NCBI RefSeq assembly: GCF_002980525.1
Contig: NZ_PVBQ01000003.1
Coordinates: 124,001 to 188,000 of the forward strand
Reading direction: 5' to 3'
DNA length: 64,000 nucleotides
Source: Sphingobacterium haloxyli
Lineage (GTDB): Bacteria > Bacteroidota > Bacteroidia > Sphingobacteriales > Sphingobacteriaceae
This document shows, one piece after another, positions 52,949 through 61,109 of the stretch. Position numbers and translations under genes: made by a program. The notes beneath the pieces were generated by a model. It searched no databases, was not told the origin of the DNA, and saw only the letters and a list, made by a program, of their open reading frames with translations. The number at the start of each line of letters is the position of its first letter. The first letter of the stretch is position 1.

Positions 52949-54559
52949 TCAATTTTTGACCAACGATATATCATCGACATAGCAGAATGCGCCTGCATTT
53001 CCTTCGGCCACAAAACCAATGTCAACACGCCCGTTTTTAACGGGTATCTTGTCGATTGTAATCGTGGTCCACGCCCCGTTCGATCGAGATATTGATTTCT
53101 TCATGATCTTACCATTACTTTCGGCATACATTTCAAGCCGGGGAAATCCATCGCTGTTTCTGATTTTTGCCGTTAAGGTGTAGGATCCGTCTTCTACGTC
53201 GACGTATGGACTGGATTCAATGGTCTGGACAATTTTGCGTTTAAAGTTGACAATGTCGCTAATCTGCAGACTTTTCTCGCCGATTACACTTTGTCGGTCC
53301 TGCTGTGTATTGAAATAATTTAGGCTGGGGGATGTGGAGTCGCTGACAGATAGCGCCGTGCCTTCGATTATCGTAGTCGCCCATCCCAGCAGCTGCTCCT
53401 GCACGGGTTTGACCGGGCTCGGGATCCGGCGGCGGTCGGCCTCGAAGCTCCCATTTTTCACATAATTATTACCTCTGCCCACTGTCCACTCGCCGGTGGT
53501 TGGATTCAGGTTCCAGGCGCTGAGCGAGTTAAAATACGGGGTGTCGCCATCGAACGATAGGGGACACCATTGGTTATAACCGAGCCCATTGCCGGCAAAA
53601 TTAGCCCATCGGTCACCGCAATAAATGACCGTCTCCTGTTTGCTGCCTTTAACCTTGACAAAAAAGCCGGTCTGCGTCACGTGAGCGTAATCCGCTTCCG
53701 ATCCGCGTACGATCAGCATCTCATCGGTTGGCGTATAAGGCCCCCTAATATTATCCGCCACGAGGTAATAGGCATAGGAGGAATCCCAGCCGTAAAGATT
53801 GGACGCGAATAGATAATATTTACCATTATACTTAAACATACAGTTCCCTTCGCGACCAGCACCCTTGTAAACTTGCGTGCAGTCTAACAGGCCGACTTTT
53901 CCGTCTTTCACACCTATTTCCGAAATATAAATCTTATGGCGTCCCTTCCCATAAGAATAAACGAGATAAGAGATGCCGGTGTCTTCATCGGTAAACACCG
54001 TCTGATCTCCCGTATTAGATGTCCCGATCATTTCTTTCATGTTTATGCGTTGATGCCATGTAAAAGGGCCATTCGGACTGTCAGAAACCGCTACTAATAC
54101 CTCGGCATTGTGCTGTATAAACAGCGCATATTTATTGATGTCTTTAATGTAAGCGACACCTAAGCGACCTGCCCATCGGGTATGTTGGTGCTTGTCCATT
54201 TCATCGCGCGTGAGGACGTCTCCTTTTGATTCCCAATTTACTAGGTCAGTGGAGGTATAACAGGTTACCGAAACAAAATTATCGCGAGGCGGGGTAACAG
54301 ATGGGTCATTACGGTACGATGCTGATTCTTTGTATTGCGCACCGTACCAGTAATATTTCTCGATCCCGCTTTCAGGATCTTTAAACCTAAATATACCGCC
54401 GCCCTGACTGTAGATAGGATGTCCATCTTTGGTATCCCAAAATACATCGTTTGTAATAGGCAGGAATCCTTTGGAAGCAGTGTCGGTCTGGCTTTTACCA
54501 GTTTTGAGTATAAGTGATAACAGGACCGAGATAAATAACGTTTTGACCAGTGTACGCAT
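52949..54559 (-). CDS. Secreted GH43-like glycoside hydrolase with C-terminal carbohydrate-binding domain
   Basis: A 536-residue protein with a signal peptide (MRTLVKTLFISVLLSLILKTGKSQ). Residues about 25-360 form a five-bladed propeller with YYWYGAQY, HTRWAGRLGVAYI, GDQTVFTDEDTG and REGNCMFKYNGKYYLFAS; these resemble GH43 exo-enzymes acting on arabinan, xylan or galactan. From about 370 the NYVKNGSFEADR start and a beta-rich tail suggest a CenC-type (CBM4/9) domain. Catalytic aspartates were not mapped, so the substrate is open. Confidence 0.78.
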   Translation of the reverse strand: MRTLVKTLFISVLLSLILKTGKSQTDTASKGFLPITNDVFWDTKDGHPIYSQGGGIFRFKDPESGIEKYYWYGAQYKESASYRNDPSVTPPRDNFVSVTCYTSTDLVNWESKGDVLTRDEMDKHQHTRWAGRLGVAYIKDINKYALFIQHNAEVLVAVSDSPNGPFTWHQRINMKEMIGTSNTGDQTVFTDEDTGISYLVYSYGKGRHKIYISEIGVKDGKVGLLDCTQVYKGAGREGNCMFKYNGKYYLFASNLYGWDSSYAYYLVADNIRGPYTPTDEMLIVRGSEADYAHVTQTGFFVKVKGSKQETVIYCGDRWANFAGNGLGYNQWCPLSFDGDTPYFNSLSAWNLNPTTGEWTVGRGNNYVKNGSFEADRRRIPSPVKPVQEQLLGWATTIIEGTALSVSDSTSPSLNYFNTQQDRQSVIGEKSLQISDIVNFKRKIVQTIESSPYVDVEDGSYTLTAKIRNSDGFPRLEMYAESNGKIMKKSISRSNGAWTTITIDKIPVKNGRVDIGFVAEGNAGAFCYVDDISLVKN

Positions 54560-54690
54560 GAAATTAGATTTACTGAAGGTTTACTGGTGTCTAAAATAGC
54601 ACATTAAATTTCAGCGGGCAACATGCACCATCCTGTATCTTTTGCTAGAGGTTCATGCAAACGAGCATGCTGTAGCAATCGTGCCAAAAG

Positions 54691-55743
54691 CTATTTCAAT
54701 TTATTTAAAAGCTCGTATTTTTTTTGTTTTTCCTGCCATCGTTTTAGGGCATATTGCTGCATATCTTCCACCTTGTCTTTCTCATCTACAATCTCAAATC
54801 CGAGCAGCGATTCTATGATATCTTCAAGTGTTGCTACGCCATCCATACCCCCATATTCATCTATGATTAATGAAATATGTTCCTTCTCCAGCAGCATTTT
54901 CTCCCAAGCTGCAAATAAGGTCATATTTTCGGGAAAGTGGATGATCTCTCTTTTGATATCTTTCAGTTTCAAGTTAAATTGGTCTTCGGCAAGTTTTTCA
55001 AATACAAGTTCCCTAAATACGTAACCCGTAATATTATCGCTGTTTTCTCTATAAATAGGAATTCTTGAAAAATGTAAGAATTCTTTATTTTTCAAGAATT
55101 CCTCCAGCGTCATTTCTTCATTGGCCGTCACCACTACTATGCGGGGCGTCATTACTTCTTTTATCTTGAGGCCTTTAAGCTTAATCAGATTTTGTATAAT
55201 TTTATTCTCCTTATCGACAAATATTCCTTCTTGCATACCGATGCTCGCTAAAGCTGAAATCTCTTCTCTGCTGGTAGTGAGTTCGGATTTTTCTCTGGAC
55301 AGCATCTTAGTCAGAATAGAAGACATCCACACCAGGGGATAGGTTAAAACGATCATTGTCTGAATTACCTTGGTCGAAATACCTACTAGTTCTTTACTAT
55401 AATTGGCACCCAAAGTCTTCGGTATAATCTCGGTTAGAACCAAGATTAAAATAGTCAAAACGGCCGATACAATACCGAAATAGGCTTCACCAAAGACCAC
55501 GGTAGCTTGTGCGCCTACTCCGGCCGCCCCCACGGTGTGGGCAACTGTGTTTAAAGATAAAATAGCAGACAAGGGCTTATCAATATCTTTTTTTAGCTTA
55601 AGCATTGATTCTGCACTTTTATCCTCATTTTCTACTCTCGATCTTAAATATGATATTGGAGTCGAAAGCAGCACCGCTTCCATTATTGAGCATATAAATG
55701 AAATAATTAATGCAGTGCCGAGGTACAATAATAGTAATGTCAT
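54691..55743 (-). CDS. DUF21 (CNNM)/CBS-domain membrane protein, hemolysin-like
   Basis: A 350-residue protein: an N-terminal DUF21 domain with four hydrophobic segments (MTLLLLYLGTALIISFICSIMEAVLLS, LTILILVLTEIIPKTLGANYS) and a CBS pair (VMTPRIVVVTANEEM, DGVATLEDIIESLLG). The C-terminal CorC_HlyC domain of longer relatives is missing. CNNM relatives export or sense Mg2+; the same role is inferred. Own promoter not seen. Confidence 0.9.
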   Translation of the reverse strand: MTLLLLYLGTALIISFICSIMEAVLLSTPISYLRSRVENEDKSAESMLKLKKDIDKPLSAILSLNTVAHTVGAAGVGAQATVVFGEAYFGIVSAVLTILILVLTEIIPKTLGANYSKELVGISTKVIQTMIVLTYPLVWMSSILTKMLSREKSELTTSREEISALASIGMQEGIFVDKENKIIQNLIKLKGLKIKEVMTPRIVVVTANEEMTLEEFLKNKEFLHFSRIPIYRENSDNITGYVFRELVFEKLAEDQFNLKLKDIKREIIHFPENMTLFAAWEKMLLEKEHISLIIDEYGGMDGVATLEDIIESLLGFEIVDEKDKVEDMQQYALKRWQEKQKKYELLNKLK

Positions 55744-55863
55744 GTTTTTTCAGATGATCGATTTTGTCCAACAACTAATGTTGCAGACTTCTCGTAAAAA
55801 TACGAATAAAACCAATGCAAATGACCGAAAACCAAAGATTATCTTTATAGATGACACGTTCAG

Positions 55864-56220
55864 TTACTTCACTTCTATCGTCGGAAGGTTGTTTATTATC
55901 TTCCAATGCCCATGATCCTGAACACAGACGATCAGTGAGTGAAAGATTAAATATTGGCTTTCCAATTTTACCCGTGCGTTAGCCATATTGCCGGTTTGTT
56001 CGATCGAATGATAAGTAATACTTCTGGAGCTTCCTCCAAATTTCTTCGTTCTGATTAGTTCGATATAATCTAGTTTTGAGATTACAAAAATTCCATTCTC
56101 ACCAAAAAATCCATCCTGAATGTTCTGAAAATCGGGATGAAGAATGTCCTCCAATACTACTATGTCCTGTTTGTCACCGGCTTTTACGAATGCCTCGATG
56201 GCTGTTTCTACTTGTTCCAT
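55864..56220 (-). CDS. NTF2/SnoaL-fold small protein in the ECF41 locus
   Basis: A 118-residue protein with the NTF2 cone pattern (VETAIEAFVKAGDKQDIVVLEDILHPDFQNI, LDYIELIRTKKFGG, WKIINNLPTIEVK), near the lumazine-binding/SnoaL-like group. No catalytic residue is evident. It is 121 bases downstream of the ECF41 sigma gene, on the same strand, and has its own TGTCACG-N16-TGTC promoter-like site; the sigma factor's own C-terminal domain has the same fold. A ligand-binding or antagonist role is inference. Confidence 0.8.
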   Translation of the reverse strand: MEQVETAIEAFVKAGDKQDIVVLEDILHPDFQNIQDGFFGENGIFVISKLDYIELIRTKKFGGSSRSITYHSIEQTGNMANARVKLESQYLIFHSLIVCVQDHGHWKIINNLPTIEVK

Positions 56221-56328
56221 ATTATTTATTTAAAATGCTACTAAACGACATGTTTTGACTGTTGATCCCTGCACAAAACTGTCTCCTCCTGTTCGAGAAT
56301 AGGAGTTTTCTAACCGTTTTTTATAGAA

Positions 56329-56355
56329 GACACATTCCGTCCTACAGACGTGACA
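56329..56355 (-). promoter_or_regulatory. ECF41-type promoter upstream of the NTF2-fold gene
   Basis: On the minus strand TGTCACG (56355-56349), 16 bases, TGTC (56332-56329). The ECF41 promoter as I recall it is TGTCACA-N16-CGTC. It overlaps the end of the sigma gene and leaves a leader of about 100 bases before the ATG at 56220. Confidence 0.65.
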
Positions 56356-57190
56356 GCTTGGTGATATTTTTTAGCTTTTCAGGATCTACAACAGAATAAA
56401 TCTCTTGGATTAAGCCGTCGTTATTTAATTGAAGGATATGACAATTATGTAGCTTGCTGTTTTCCCAGAAACAAATTGCGGGCTGATGATTAAAGAATTG
56501 GAAAGTAAATTCTTTATCGAGTAAAAATTGCTGCTGCACGTAAACCAATAATGTAGCGGTAGCGGTTTTTCCCATTTCTGCGCCCTTGACTACCTGCACT
56601 TTGGTCCCACCATCCGCGTTTAGTTTTATATCACTGACCAATAAATGTTCTAACTCCTCAATGTTGCCGTGAGCTAACGCCGCTTGATATTTCCCTAATG
56701 TTTCCACATGAACGCTGGCACGTTGTCTCTCTATTGAAAATTTACCTCCCTTTAATTGCTTACTCGCCCTGCTTAATAACTGTCGGGAGTTTTCCGTACT
56801 TATTTCAAGCAATTCGGCTATTTCTGCATGTGAATAATTAAACCCTTCCTTTAAGATGAAAGTTGCTCTTTCTTTTGGATTCAGATGCTCGAGCAGTACA
56901 AGCATCGTATAACTCGCAGTTTCGTCTTTAATGAGCTTGGTGTCTGCATTTTCAAAGGAGACAGGCTCGGGCAGCCACTCACCAAAGACTTCTTTTTTAC
57001 TTTGACGAGTTTTAAAATTGATGGCATGGTTGATCGTACTTTTAATCAAAAAGTTCGGTTCGTGACGGATGTTCGCCTTGTCGAGTACGATATATTTTTC
57101 CAATACATCCTGTACTAAATCTCTGGCGTCTTCATAAGAACCAACGATATTGTAGGCATAGGTCAAGAGTTTTTTATAATGTTCCTGCAT
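56342..57190 (-). CDS. sigJ: ECF41-type sigma factor with fused SnoaL-like regulatory domain
   Basis: 282 residues from ATG 57190 (MQEHYKKLLTYAYNIVG), the family-like start. Regions 2 and 4 span about 1-60 and 90-150 (LNPKERATFILKEGFNYSHAEIAELL). The ECF41 hallmarks are present: linker W72LPEP76, D193GGTK197 (DGGGK motif) and D269PEKL273 (NPDKL motif) in the C-terminal SnoaL-like domain that controls activity in place of a classical anti-sigma factor. A TGTCACA-N16-TGTC site about 100 bases upstream suggests it activates itself. The usual COE (carboxymuconolactone decarboxylase, oxidoreductase, epimerase) partner is not adjacent. Confidence 0.92.
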   Translation of the reverse strand: MQEHYKKLLTYAYNIVGSYEDARDLVQDVLEKYIVLDKANIRHEPNFLIKSTINHAINFKTRQSKKEVFGEWLPEPVSFENADTKLIKDETASYTMLVLLEHLNPKERATFILKEGFNYSHAEIAELLEISTENSRQLLSRASKQLKGGKFSIERQRASVHVETLGKYQAALAHGNIEELEHLLVSDIKLNADGGTKVQVVKGAEMGKTATATLLVYVQQQFLLDKEFTFQFFNHQPAICFWENSKLHNCHILQLNNDGLIQEIYSVVDPEKLKNITKLSRL

Positions 57191-57296
57191 ATTGTTGTAA
57201 GATTCGCTAGTGATTACCTGGTATTGAGTTTTAGTATTAGATTTTAGATAAAAATAAACAAAAATCAATTGCATTATTGTCTTTGATTTAATAGAA

Positions 57297-57323
57297 GACA
57301 CATTTCGCGTTGAATATGTGACA
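57297..57323 (-). promoter_or_regulatory. ECF41-type promoter upstream of the ECF41 sigma gene
   Basis: On the minus strand TGTCACA (57323-57317), 16 bases, TGTC (57300-57297), matching the site at 56329-56355 in both boxes and spacing. The boxes are flanked by shared sequence (GAAGACACATT on the plus strand). Confidence 0.7.
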
Positions 57324-57414
57324 GGTGTACTGGCTTTTTTTCAGTCGTTAATATAAGCACACAGGATATCGGTAATCAGGATTTTCGGCAGCTGCCGTCG
57401 GCTAGTGTATAGAA

Positions 57415-57451
57415 GAACAAAGAGGCAGGCACTGTAAAAATGCCCGCCTCT
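57415..57451 (-). terminator. Terminator of the YceI-like gene
   Basis: Stem AGAGGCAGGCA (57421-57431) with TGCCCGCCTCT (57441-57451), one mismatch. In the minus-strand direction it is followed by TTGTTCTTCT, a loose T tract. It lies 52 bases after the YceI stop. Confidence 0.6.
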
Positions 57452-57503
57452 CTGCTTTTCCGTGTATGAATTTTTGCTTCCAGCCCCCACGTGGAGAGCG
57501 ATG

Positions 57504-58184
57504 TTATTTTTTAGCGGTTATATCAAATTCCAAGTCAACCTCTTGTGAAATCATCCAGTCTTTTGGATCACCGTCCGTTCCGTAAGTGAGGCCCCAATCC
57601 TGTCTATTGATGCTGAATTTTGATTGTACATTCACCTCGTTTTCTTGGATGGATACCTTAGCTGGGAAGGCTATATTCACCGTTTTTTCCTTGATCGTTA
57701 GGTTACCACTGATAACGTGTGTCGCATCTGCTAACACACTTTTATCTTCTGCAGGGTCAAAAGATCTTACAGATGTGATCTCCAATTTCGATGTAGGGTA
57801 TTTTTCAACATCAAAAAAATCTTCGTTTTTCAAATGTCCATCTAAATCCGCAGCCGTCTTTCCACCTGTCTTTGCTATATCGACAGCCTCTTCATCCGTA
57901 CGCAAGGAATTCATATCGATGGTGAATTTACCGCTTGCAATCGCGTCATCTTCCAGCGTTAGGTTCCCTTCGCTTTCGAGCGTGCCAAACCTTGGATCGA
58001 AACCACCTTTATGATAGGCTTTCCATTTTATGGAACTGTTCACAGGATCAAGCTGAAATACAGTGCCTTTTTCCGTTGCAACTTCTTGAGCAGTTGATGT
58101 CTGTACTTTGTCTGCGTTGGAATTACCTCCACAAGCCGCTAATGCCAGCGCGGCAACGACCGTTAAAGCTGATAATTTTCTCAT
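57504..58184 (-). CDS. YceI-family lipoprotein
   Basis: A 226-residue protein with lipobox C18 (ALALAACGG) and a YceI beta-barrel: FQLDPVNSSIKWKAYHKGGF, GTLESEGNLTLEDDAIASGKFTIDMNSL and the terminal KDWMISQEVDLEFDI. YceI proteins bind isoprenoid or other lipidic molecules in the envelope. Transcribed divergently from an HxlR regulator; a 44-base palindrome lies in the gap. Minus-strand TACCTTTG at 58227-58220 is a likely -7. Confidence 0.92.
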   Translation of the reverse strand: MRKLSALTVVAALALAACGGNSNADKVQTSTAQEVATEKGTVFQLDPVNSSIKWKAYHKGGFDPRFGTLESEGNLTLEDDAIASGKFTIDMNSLRTDEEAVDIAKTGGKTAADLDGHLKNEDFFDVEKYPTSKLEITSVRSFDPAEDKSVLADATHVISGNLTIKEKTVNIAFPAKVSIQENEVNVQSKFSINRQDWGLTYGTDGDPKDWMISQEVDLEFDITAKK

Positions 58185-58219
58185 TTTATATTTAACTGTT
58201 ATTGATTTTTAAATACCTG

Positions 58220-58227
58220 CAAAGGTA
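58220..58227 (-). promoter_or_regulatory. -7 element of the YceI-like gene
   Basis: Minus-strand TACCTTTG matches TAnnTTTG; the implied start is near 58214, about 30 bases before the ATG at 58184. No TTG at -33. Confidence 0.5.
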
Positions 58228-58250
58228 ATATAAGCTCAGTTTAAAAAATG

Positions 58251-58294
58251 CATTAGTTACCAATTGGAAACTAGTTTCCAATTGGTAACTAATG
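58251..58294. promoter_or_regulatory. HxlR operator: 44-base perfect palindrome
   Basis: From CATTAGTTAC to GTAACTAATG every base pairs with its mirror. It splits into two adjacent 18-base near-palindromes, AGTTACCAATTGGAAACT (58255-58272) and AGTTTCCAATTGGTAACT (58273-58290), so two regulator dimers could bind side by side. It contains the -33 TTG of the hxlR promoter. Confidence 0.85.
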
Positions 58295-58312
58295 TCCGTT
58301 TGCGTATTTTTG
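58282..58312 (+). promoter_or_regulatory. Promoter of the HxlR gene
   Basis: TTG at 58282-58284 (inside the palindrome), a 20-base spacer, TATTTTTG at 58305-58312. The implied start near 58319 is 13 bases before the ATG. The overlap predicts autorepression. Confidence 0.68.
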
Positions 58313-58331
58313 GCGAAAATTAAACTCCAGT

Positions 58332-58697
58332 ATGAGAACTCGGAAAACGGCTACGAAATCTTTAGCGTGTAAGGTTAGAATAACGGCGATTACAGACACC
58401 ATGCAAGTTCTGTCCGGTAAATGGAAAATTCATATCCTTGGAGCGCTTTTGCAAGGTGGAAAAATGCGGTTTATGGATCTTCTGCGAGAGATTGATGGTA
58501 TTGCGGCCAAAATGCTTTCTAAAGAACTGCAAGATTTAGAAATGAACCAGCTTATAACGAGGACAGTCGTCGACACAAAGCCGATAACCGTCGAATACGA
58601 AGTCACGGAATATGGAAAAACGATGGAGCCAATCATAGACGAAATCGCAAATTGGGGTGTTTTCTATCGGAATAGGTTGCATGGCAAGGCCGATTAA
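58332..58697 (+). CDS. HxlR-family transcriptional regulator
   Basis: A 121-residue winged-helix regulator: VLSGKWKIHILGALLQGGKMRFMDLLREIDGIAAKMLSKELQDLEMNQLI is the HxlR helix-turn-helix and wing. The N-terminal cysteine seen in redox-sensing members is present as LACKVR near residue 12. It is divergent from the YceI-like gene and is preceded by its likely operator. Confidence 0.93.
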   Translation: MRTRKTATKSLACKVRITAITDTMQVLSGKWKIHILGALLQGGKMRFMDLLREIDGIAAKMLSKELQDLEMNQLITRTVVDTKPITVEYEVTEYGKTMEPIIDEIANWGVFYRNRLHGKAD

Positions 58698-58701
58698 ATC
58701 A

Positions 58702-59151
58702 CTACTTGATTACAAATAGATATGTCCAGCATATCAATACGAGCTGGAACGGAATCCGAAACCACAAATAGTCCACGCCCGGGCCGTCGTAGCTTCCTGT
58801 TTCATAATTCAGATGTGTAACCGCTGCAAAGATATTGGCTGGAAGAACGGCTAGAAAGAAGAAAACGAGAAGCACACCGGTGATGTGCCTAAACGCAGGT
58901 ATGAATATGCAGATGGCAGCTATAATCTCTATAAATGCCGTAGCATAAATGATTTGCATGCTAAACGGTATGAAATGCGGTAACATTTTTGACATGCCTT
59001 CCGTATACATAAAATGTCCCAAAGCGGTAAACAAGAGCATAACCGATAGCGCAATTTTTCCAGATAATTTATAATCGAACGCTGATCTCCATAGCTTGAT
59101 TATCAAGAGGGATATTAGCCAGACGCCGATCAATACAAATAAAGGTTTCAT
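58702..59151 (-). CDS. DoxX-like membrane protein
   Basis: About 149 residues from ATG 59151 (MKPLFVLIGVW); the longer frame adds a charged stretch before the first helix. Four hydrophobic helices and the DoxX-like pattern (FTALGHFMYTEGMSKMLPHFIPFSMQIIYATAFIEIIAAICIFI). Relatives are linked to thiosulfate or redox metabolism. Fifty-five bases downstream of a Crp gene, with a TACATTTG promoter and dyad between, so probably Crp-controlled. Confidence 0.85.
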   Translation of the reverse strand: MKPLFVLIGVWLISLLIIKLWRSAFDYKLSGKIALSVMLLFTALGHFMYTEGMSKMLPHFIPFSMQIIYATAFIEIIAAICIFIPAFRHITGVLLVFFFLAVLPANIFAAVTHLNYETGSYDGPGVDYLWFRIPFQLVLICWTYLFVIK

Positions 59152-59161
59152 TTTTTTCTTG

Positions 59162-59169
59162 CAAATGTA
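59162..59169 (-). promoter_or_regulatory. -7 element of the DoxX-like gene
   Basis: Minus-strand TACATTTG matches TAnnTTTG. The implied start near 59157 leaves only a few bases before the ATG at 59151. Confidence 0.5.
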
Positions 59170-59192
59170 ACCCCTGATCTCGGCGCAATCAA

Positions 59193-59206
59193 TGAACATA
59201 TGTTAA
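59193..59206. promoter_or_regulatory. Possible Crp/Fnr dyad upstream of the DoxX-like gene
   Basis: TGAACATATGTTAA contains the perfect palindrome AACATATGTT (59195-59204), centred about 42 bases upstream of the implied DoxX start and directly after the Crp stop codon. It is less close to TTGA-N6-TCAA than the site at 26181. Confidence 0.45.
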
Positions 59207-59770
59207 CTAAATAGTCTTTCTAATCCTGCTCAGGGACTGTGGTCGTATTCCAATATAAGATGCCAGATATTTTTGGGGTATATACTTGATGAGTCGGGGC
59301 TGATCCGATAAGAGATCCATATATCTTTTCTTGGCTGTATCTTCTAGCAAGGAGCGTTCTCGTTTCATCTTTTTGATGTATAGATCTTCGGCTACTTTTC
59401 TTCCAATACGGTCACCAATTGATGTGTTAGCATATACAAATTCCAAATCTTCGTAGGAAATCCGATACAGTACACAATCGGTAATGCATTCGATGTTGTA
59501 AAGCGAACCCGTCTGGGTGAGGAAGGAATCGTACGCGCTAAAAAAAGTATTCTCAAAAGCAAAGGCAAATGTGAAATCGTAATCGACCTTCGGTATATTA
59601 AAACGAATAATACCCTTTTCCAGAAAGGATAGAAACCGCTCTTTTTTGCCTTGCTCTAGTATAACAGATTTTTTAGGAAAGGCGGCCCGTTCAAGCTTTG
59701 AAGCAAAGATATTCCAGTCAGGATCATCTATCGTAACAAACTCACTGAAAAATTCTCTGATTTTTTCCAT
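59207..59770 (-). CDS. Crp/Fnr family transcriptional regulator
   Basis: About 187 residues from ATG 59770 (MEKIREFFSEFVTIDD); the longer frame adds residues unlike the family. Beta-roll domain (SVILEQGKKERFLSFLEKGIIRF) and C-terminal helix-turn-helix ending LASYIGIRPQSLSRIRKTI. Ligand unknown. It precedes the DoxX-like gene on the same strand with a dyad in the gap. Confidence 0.9.
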   Translation of the reverse strand: MEKIREFFSEFVTIDDPDWNIFASKLERAAFPKKSVILEQGKKERFLSFLEKGIIRFNIPKVDYDFTFAFAFENTFFSAYDSFLTQTGSLYNIECITDCVLYRISYEDLEFVYANTSIGDRIGRKVAEDLYIKKMKRERSLLEDTAKKRYMDLLSDQPRLIKYIPQKYLASYIGIRPQSLSRIRKTI

Positions 59771-59901
59771 TGGATAAACTTTTTCGCATAAACTCCCAAC
59801 TGTACATTTAAACACGAAGTCCGCTTCATCCAAAAGCCCCAGGCGAGAAGGAATTTCAGATGGTTCAGTCGTTCGCTAGCGGAAGTGATCGTTGTGTATT
59901 G

Positions 59902-60363
59902 TCAACTCAAAATTAAGTAAGCTACCAAGAAGTACAGCGCAAAAGCCAGAGCCGTTATACCTACCACTTTAAGATAATTCGTCGTTACGGAGCCTTCTGT
60001 TCGCATCGCTTGTAAGTTGAAGACTGATGCCGCTCCTCCAATGGCACCACCTATTCCCCCGCCGATAAATATCAGTACCAGTGGTATTAAGCATAGTGCA
60101 TATTGATACCAGGCCAATTTATCTACGATATCGTACAGTATCCCATCAATTTCTAAAGCAGGGACCATGTCCATATATCTCGGCTTGGGATACGCCCTTA
60201 CGATTTCCCCCGAATTGTTAGGAATCAAAAAAGGTTTGCCCTTTTCGTTGGAACGGGAAATCGCTGTTCCATCTTTGAAAAGCGTGGGGCGCCCTGTCCA
60301 TATAGAAGTTTCGATTTCGAAAGTTGAACCCGGGAAGTGGGGTAACGTAAATTGATGTTTCAT
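59902..60363 (-). CDS. Membrane protein of unknown function
   Basis: A 153-residue protein: a beta-rich N-terminal half (FTLPHFPGSTFEIETSIWTG, EIVRAYPKPRYMDMVPALEID) and two membrane helices at about 88-112 (glycine-rich, LVLIFIGGGIGGAIGGAAS) and 130-152. No family recognised. It lies between the Crp gene and a GNAT gene on the same strand with gaps of 131 and 69 bases. Confidence 0.65.
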   Translation of the reverse strand: MKHQFTLPHFPGSTFEIETSIWTGRPTLFKDGTAISRSNEKGKPFLIPNNSGEIVRAYPKPRYMDMVPALEIDGILYDIVDKLAWYQYALCLIPLVLIFIGGGIGGAIGGAASVFNLQAMRTEGSVTTNYLKVVGITALAFALYFLVAYLILS

Positions 60364-60432
60364 AAATTTTTGATAAAAGATGCAGATTGGATTTTATGCC
60401 CCGCGCTATTTTTACAAAAGTAACTTATAACT

Positions 60433-60882
60433 TTATAATACTTTTTCAAAACAGACGCTACTGTCAACATCCGCATACTGCCCATAATTTGGTATGATTT
60501 CAAAGTTATTTTTCTTATAGAGGCCGATCGCCTCAACCATTTTGTCTCCCGTTTCCAATATACATTTCGTATATCCTAGTTCTTTTGCCCACTTTTGTAA
60601 TTCTGTTAAAATACTGCCAGCAATTCCATTACCTCGTTTATTCACCGGTACATACATTCTTTTAATCTCCATTATTCCATGCCCATACTCCTTCATTGCG
60701 CCGCAACCCACAACTTCGTTAGCTTCATAAGCTAGAACGACATTTCGGATATGGTCAATTTTATTGTACCGGACAAAGAAGTCATTAGCGTCGCCATTCT
60801 TAATGGCGAGGTCTTTGTCAAGCTCAACTACTAATTTTTGAAAGTCGGAATTGTCGGAATTTGTTCGTTCTATAAAATGCAT
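60433..60882 (-). CDS. GNAT-family N-acetyltransferase
   Basis: A 149-residue acetyltransferase: AYEANEVVGCGAMKEYG, MEIKRMYVPVNKRGNGIAGSILTEL (acetyl-CoA loop RGNGIA) and the C-terminal IGLYKKNNFEIIPNYGQY. Substrate unknown. Single gene. Confidence 0.9.
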   Translation of the reverse strand: MHFIERTNSDNSDFQKLVVELDKDLAIKNGDANDFFVRYNKIDHIRNVVLAYEANEVVGCGAMKEYGHGIMEIKRMYVPVNKRGNGIAGSILTELQKWAKELGYTKCILETGDKMVEAIGLYKKNNFEIIPNYGQYADVDSSVCFEKVL

Positions 60883-61109
60883 TTTTTCTATTTGGCGACG
60901 TTTTCAGATTTTTTCGCATTTACGATATGAAACAGGCGTATACTTAGCGCCATCGGGTAGCTTATCAGAGCCGTGATAAGCTCGTGCCACTCATCCTTCG
61001 TAAGTTGGAATATAAAATCTTCTTATAAAAGTAAAAAACAGTTAGACGAAAAACAATAATCTCGTTGGTTTTTACTGTTATTTTGGTGTCCGTGTGATAC
61101 CGTATCTTT

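Noticed and set aside
52819..53028. 69-codon minus-strand frame after the GH43-like gene
   Set aside because: Half of it overlaps the GH43-like gene out of frame; no family features.
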